Of a stretch of 8,967 nt of DNA, positions 6,547 through 8,967 are shown piece by piece; positions within the stretch are counted from its first letter, which is position 1, and the number at the start of each line of letters is the position of its first letter. This stretch comes from an uncultured bacterium. GTDB taxonomy: Bacteria > Bacteroidota > Bacteroidia > CAILMK01. The notes under the pieces are model-generated. The model was not told the DNA's origin and searched no databases. It worked only from the letters and a program-made list of their open reading frames with translations. Location: positions 1 through 8,967 of the forward strand of contig CAILMK010000277.1 of the NCBI GenBank assembly GCA_903835275.1. Direction: 5' to 3'. The translations under genes were made by a program, and so were the position numbers.

Positions 6547-8391
6547 TTATTCCCCTGTTTTTATCACCTTTTGCATCATTACCTCATCTGCGGAAATCAA
6601 TTGAATGATGTACGTTCCATTATGAATAGTATAAGCATTCAGTTGAATGTTATTGACACCGGCCGAGCCATTAAGTGTTTCCTTACTAAGTAAAGTCCTG
6701 CCCATCATATCCATTAATTTCACAGTAATTTTTCCATGGTTTGGTAGCGAATATACAATATTCAATTGTTCGCTAAATGGGTTTGGATAAACACGAAATT
6801 CATTTGAACTTATTGCAGCACTTTCAATACCATTCATTGTAGTTAGTGAAAGATATGTTGGGTATAATGTGAAACCTAACTTATCTAATGTATTTATGGA
6901 ATCGGTCAGTGTAACTACAGGTGCATTTGCATTATCCATTTTGGGAAGATCCACCCTTATTTTATATTTTGCGATTGCAAGGTTTTTGAACTTGAATTGT
7001 CCGTTTTTATCAGTGTAAGTATATTCCTGTGCTTTACCATTTTCATCAGCGAGAATTATGCGTATCCCTGCAGCAGGAATACCGGAACCGTATGTCTTGC
7101 ACAGGGCGCAATAATATACCTTGCCTCCAATAAATCCACCGCCGCCGGGATTGCTACCATAAAGCGTGTTGAAATTTTTAATCGTAGTAGCCGAATCCAA
7201 ATGTATTTTATTGGCAAGAGTAAAATCAGAACCCGAATCTGCCCAGGTTGGCAATTCGTGAGGATAGGTTGAAAAATCAGGGAAAGCCAATACATACACA
7301 GCAGTGTCCGTAGTTAGGAAATGATAAAACCCGTTTGTATCAGTTAATGTAGAATCAAGCACATTTACGATTGTATCAGTTGCATTATAAGAACATAGAT
7401 ACGCTTTTGAATTTTTAAGCGATGCTCCGATATGGGTGTTGATTGTGCCCATCAATAAACGATCGGAGCTTGGAAGCAAATTATAAATATATGGACTATT
7501 TAAATCCATAAAAGACTTAGTCACTATTTTACCGTTTGAACAATCAATCCCGTATAAAAATGCTTTCTTGCTGTGAGACTCTATTCCTTTCAATAAAAAC
7601 CTATTATTCATCTCATCATAATCCGCTGTAAAAGAATAATACCCATTCATGCCCGGTATACTGTCCAAAATATGAATTCCGGATGATGTATCAAGAGATG
7701 CGATGTAGTGAGTCGTCTTATAATAAAAGAGAACATAGTACAAATTACGCTTTTTGCTATACTTTATCGCATCAAGCTGCAGAGTATCATTCATGCGTAT
7801 TTTTGATTTCAATTTTCCTGAATTAATGTCCAGCAGGTACAAATAGGACTTCTTATTACGGTCTATTCCCTCCATAAAATATTCATCAGCCCCCTCAATT
7901 ATGCCGTAATTCCCTGCATAATTTCCCATCAGATTTGGCACAGTGTCAATTAAAACAACAGAGTCTTTTACAAGATCCATTCTTGAGAACCCATTATTAA
8001 TTTTATTGATTTCCATTAACCCATATATTGTTTGTTTCTTACTATCATATGCAGGCTGCATGATTCCATAAGCATTGTTAGTCTTCTCCTGTTTAATAAA
8101 GTGCCCGGTTGCCAAATCAAATGAATAAAGATAATATTCTGAATCGCTCTTGTTAACCCCCTGGAAATAATAAATACTATGAACAGGGTCGATCAGATTG
8201 GTTGGAACTACAACCCCGCTTATACCGGAAATTGAATCCATTTTAGTGGTAATCCCGGACGCGGAATCGAATCTGCAAAAAGACAAATTATAATTTGAAG
8301 TTTGCACAATGCCATAAATTTTCCCGTTTTGACTAAACCCCTGTATTGAAAACAGGATTCCTGCAAGAATTAATAATAGTTTTTTCATCAT
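6547..8391 (-). CDS. T9SS cargo: seven-repeat propeller, two CarboxypepD_reg-like domains, sorting domain
   Basis: This 614-residue exported protein has a signal peptide (about 1-20, ending G-F-S/Q). Residues about 24-348 hold seven repeats of about 48 residues centred on a motif like Y-L-Y-x-x-D-x-x-S-G-K (near 37, 86, 133, 182, 228, 277 and 330), which suggests a seven-bladed beta-propeller. Two carboxypeptidase-regulatory-like beta-sandwich domains follow, marked by T-D-T-N-G-F-Y-H-F (350-358) and T-D-K-N-G-Q-F-K-F (460-468). They are separated by a G-S-N-P-G-G-G-G hinge (412-419). The sorting domain (about 533-614) has V-Y-P-N-P-F, M-G-R-T-L and N-G-T-Y-I-I-Q-L. No catalytic motif was seen, so a binding or adhesive surface role is likely. 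The start could be either Met of the MM pair (8391 or 8388). A paralogue lies upstream on the same strand. Confidence 0.9.
   Translation of the reverse strand: MMKKLLLILAGILFSIQGFSQNGKIYGIVQTSNYNLSFCRFDSASGITTKMDSISGISGVVVPTNLIDPVHSIYYFQGVNKSDSEYYLYSFDLATGHFIKQEKTNNAYGIMQPAYDSKKQTIYGLMEINKINNGFSRMDLVKDSVVLIDTVPNLMGNYAGNYGIIEGADEYFMEGIDRNKKSYLYLLDINSGKLKSKIRMNDTLQLDAIKYSKKRNLYYVLFYYKTTHYIASLDTSSGIHILDSIPGMNGYYSFTADYDEMNNRFLLKGIESHSKKAFLYGIDCSNGKIVTKSFMDLNSPYIYNLLPSSDRLLMGTINTHIGASLKNSKAYLCSYNATDTIVNVLDSTLTDTNGFYHFLTTDTAVYVLAFPDFSTYPHELPTWADSGSDFTLANKIHLDSATTIKNFNTLYGSNPGGGGFIGGKVYYCALCKTYGSGIPAAGIRIILADENGKAQEYTYTDKNGQFKFKNLAIAKYKIRVDLPKMDNANAPVVTLTDSINTLDKLGFTLYPTYLSLTTMNGIESAAISSNEFRVYPNPFSEQLNIVYSLPNHGKITVKLMDMMGRTLLSKETLNGSAGVNNIQLNAYTIHNGTYIIQLISADEVMMQKVIKTGE
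6817..7018 (-). repeat. Copy 1 of a 202-bp direct repeat shared by tandem paralogues
   Basis: This segment aligns without gaps to 8766-8967 at an offset of 1949 bp. Positions 6920-7018 (99 bp) are identical. Positions 6817-6919 differ at 11 of 103 sites by hand count. It encodes the end of the second carboxypeptidase-regulatory-like domain and the linker to the sorting domain (residues about 459-525). Confidence 0.95.
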
Positions 8392-8410
8392 TTTAATATT
8401 TTGGTTATTA

Positions 8411-8440
8411 CGAAGATAACGAATTTCTGTTATTTACAAA
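8411..8440 (-). promoter_or_regulatory. Candidate promoter of the 614-residue T9SS cargo gene
   Basis: On the minus strand TTTG (8437-8440) is followed after 18 nt by TATCTTCG (8411-8418), one mismatch from TAnnTTTG. It lies in the 104-nt gap between the paralogous genes. Transcription would begin roughly 13-15 nt before the ATG at 8391. This suggests the gene has its own promoter rather than depending only on read-through from the upstream paralogue. No Shine-Dalgarno is present. Confidence 0.45.
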
Positions 8441-8495
8441 TAAAGCCTTTTATTAATTAATCCTTGTCCCATATTCCTGTTCCATAATAGTTCAA

Positions 8496-8967
8496 CTACT
8501 TTCCAACCCTGACAACTTTTTCAGTGGTTATTCCATAATCGGTTATTAGTTGAATAATATATGTCCCATTATTCATGGATGTTCCATCAATCTGAAAAGT
8601 AACAATCCCTGTAGGACTATCTAAATTTGTTTTGCTGAAAATGGTTCTGCCGATAATGTCTAAAACTTTCACGGTATTTTTCCCCGGTGATGAAAGAATA
8701 TAGGAAATATTCAGGTTTTCATTGAAGGGGTTAGGATAAACGTGGAACACGTCAAAATTAGCTTCAGCACTTTCAATACCATTCATGGTGGTTAGTGAAA
8801 GATACGTTGGGTATAAGGTGAAGCCTAACTTATCTAATGTATTTATGGAGTCTGTCAGGGTAACAAGGGGTGCATTTGCATTATCCATTTTGGGAAGATC
8901 CACCCTTATTTTATATTTTGCGATTGCAAGGTTTTTGAACTTGAATTGTCCGTTTTTATCAGTGTAA
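8496..8967 (-). CDS. Paralogous T9SS cargo protein, C-terminal fragment
   Basis: The frame is open to the right edge, and 156 residues plus the stop are visible. An internal GTG near 8903 is not the true start: the codons before it encode the same domain residues as in the neighbour (Y-T-D-K-N-G-Q onward). The visible part comprises the end of a carboxypeptidase-regulatory-like domain, a linker nearly identical to that of the 614-residue protein (one V-to-L change), and a T9SS type A sorting domain with V-Y-P-N-P-F, I-G-R-T-I and N-G-T-Y-I-I-Q-L. The sorting domains of the two proteins are only about 45% identical by hand alignment. The missing N-terminus probably carries the same propeller arrangement, but this is inferred. 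It lies upstream of its paralogue on the same strand, 104 nt away. Confidence 0.88.
   Translation of the reverse strand, partial: YTDKNGQFKFKNLAIAKYKIRVDLPKMDNANAPLVTLTDSINTLDKLGFTLYPTYLSLTTMNGIESAEANFDVFHVYPNPFNENLNISYILSSPGKNTVKVLDIIGRTIFSKTNLDSPTGIVTFQIDGTSMNNGTYIIQLITDYGITTEKVVRVGK
8766..8967 (-). repeat. Copy 2 of the 202-bp direct repeat, running to the window edge
   Basis: This is the partner of 6817-7018. The perfectly identical block is 8869-8967 (99 bp) and reaches the last base of the window, so the true repeat may be longer. Divergence starts abruptly at 8868, where the V-to-L codon lies close by. Confidence 0.95.

Noticed and set aside
6466..6693. Plus-strand ORF of 75 residues after the SBBP gene
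   Set aside because: It spans the terminator hairpin and is antisense to the sorting domain of the 614-residue protein, so it is a frame shadow.
8439..8454. AATAAA/TTTATT hairpin after the right-hand paralogue
   Set aside because: The stem is only 6 bp and all A:T, and it overlaps the TTTG of the promoter candidate, so it is too weak to call a terminator.

Overview
The window reads as ordinary chromosomal DNA of a member of the Bacteroidota, probably near the Chitinophagales/Sphingobacteriales. Three separate proteins end in type IX secretion (T9SS) type A sorting domains. Start codons mostly lack a Shine-Dalgarno sequence and sit behind AT-rich leaders. Several intergenic gaps carry matches to the phylum's promoter boxes (TTG or TTTG, then TAnnTTTG). 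No tRNA, rRNA, CRISPR array, transposase or phage gene was seen.

Layout, left to right. (1) 1-231: the C-terminal end of a probable ferritin-like protein, cut by the window edge. (2) 242-421, minus strand: a possible 59-residue membrane protein with a promoter-like box directly before its start. (3) 537-1070: an RDD-family membrane protein closed by a perfect 12-bp hairpin. (4) 1168-3960: a two-component pair, made of a TPR-rich membrane histidine kinase (HisKA_3/HATPase) and a LuxR/NarL-type response regulator. (5) 4056-6462: a lipoprotein and an SBBP-repeat T9SS cargo protein, 1 nt apart. (6) A hairpin terminator at 6475-6506 between convergent units. (7) 6547-8391, minus strand: a 614-residue T9SS cargo protein with seven N-terminal repeats of about 48 residues, two carboxypeptidase-regulatory-like domains and a sorting domain. 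(8) 8496-8967, minus strand: the C-terminal end of a tandem paralogue of that protein, cut by the right edge.

How the parts may work together. The kinase and regulator are a likely cognate pair. The gaps before the regulator and before the lipoprotein share one arrangement: GTACTACT, 9 nt, TTG, 20 nt, TAATTTTG or TTATTTTG. All three elements keep the same offset of 681 bp. I infer that the regulator may control itself and the lipoprotein/SBBP operon through this element. This is the best lead here for an undescribed regulatory link, but it rests on only two sites.

The two minus-strand paralogues show graded identity: a perfect 99-bp block reaching the window edge, then 103 bp at about 89% with almost only synonymous changes, then sorting domains at about 45% protein identity. 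This fits gene conversion or domain shuffling, although an assembly break at a shared k-mer could set where the window ends. No wholly new enzymatic or defence system was seen.
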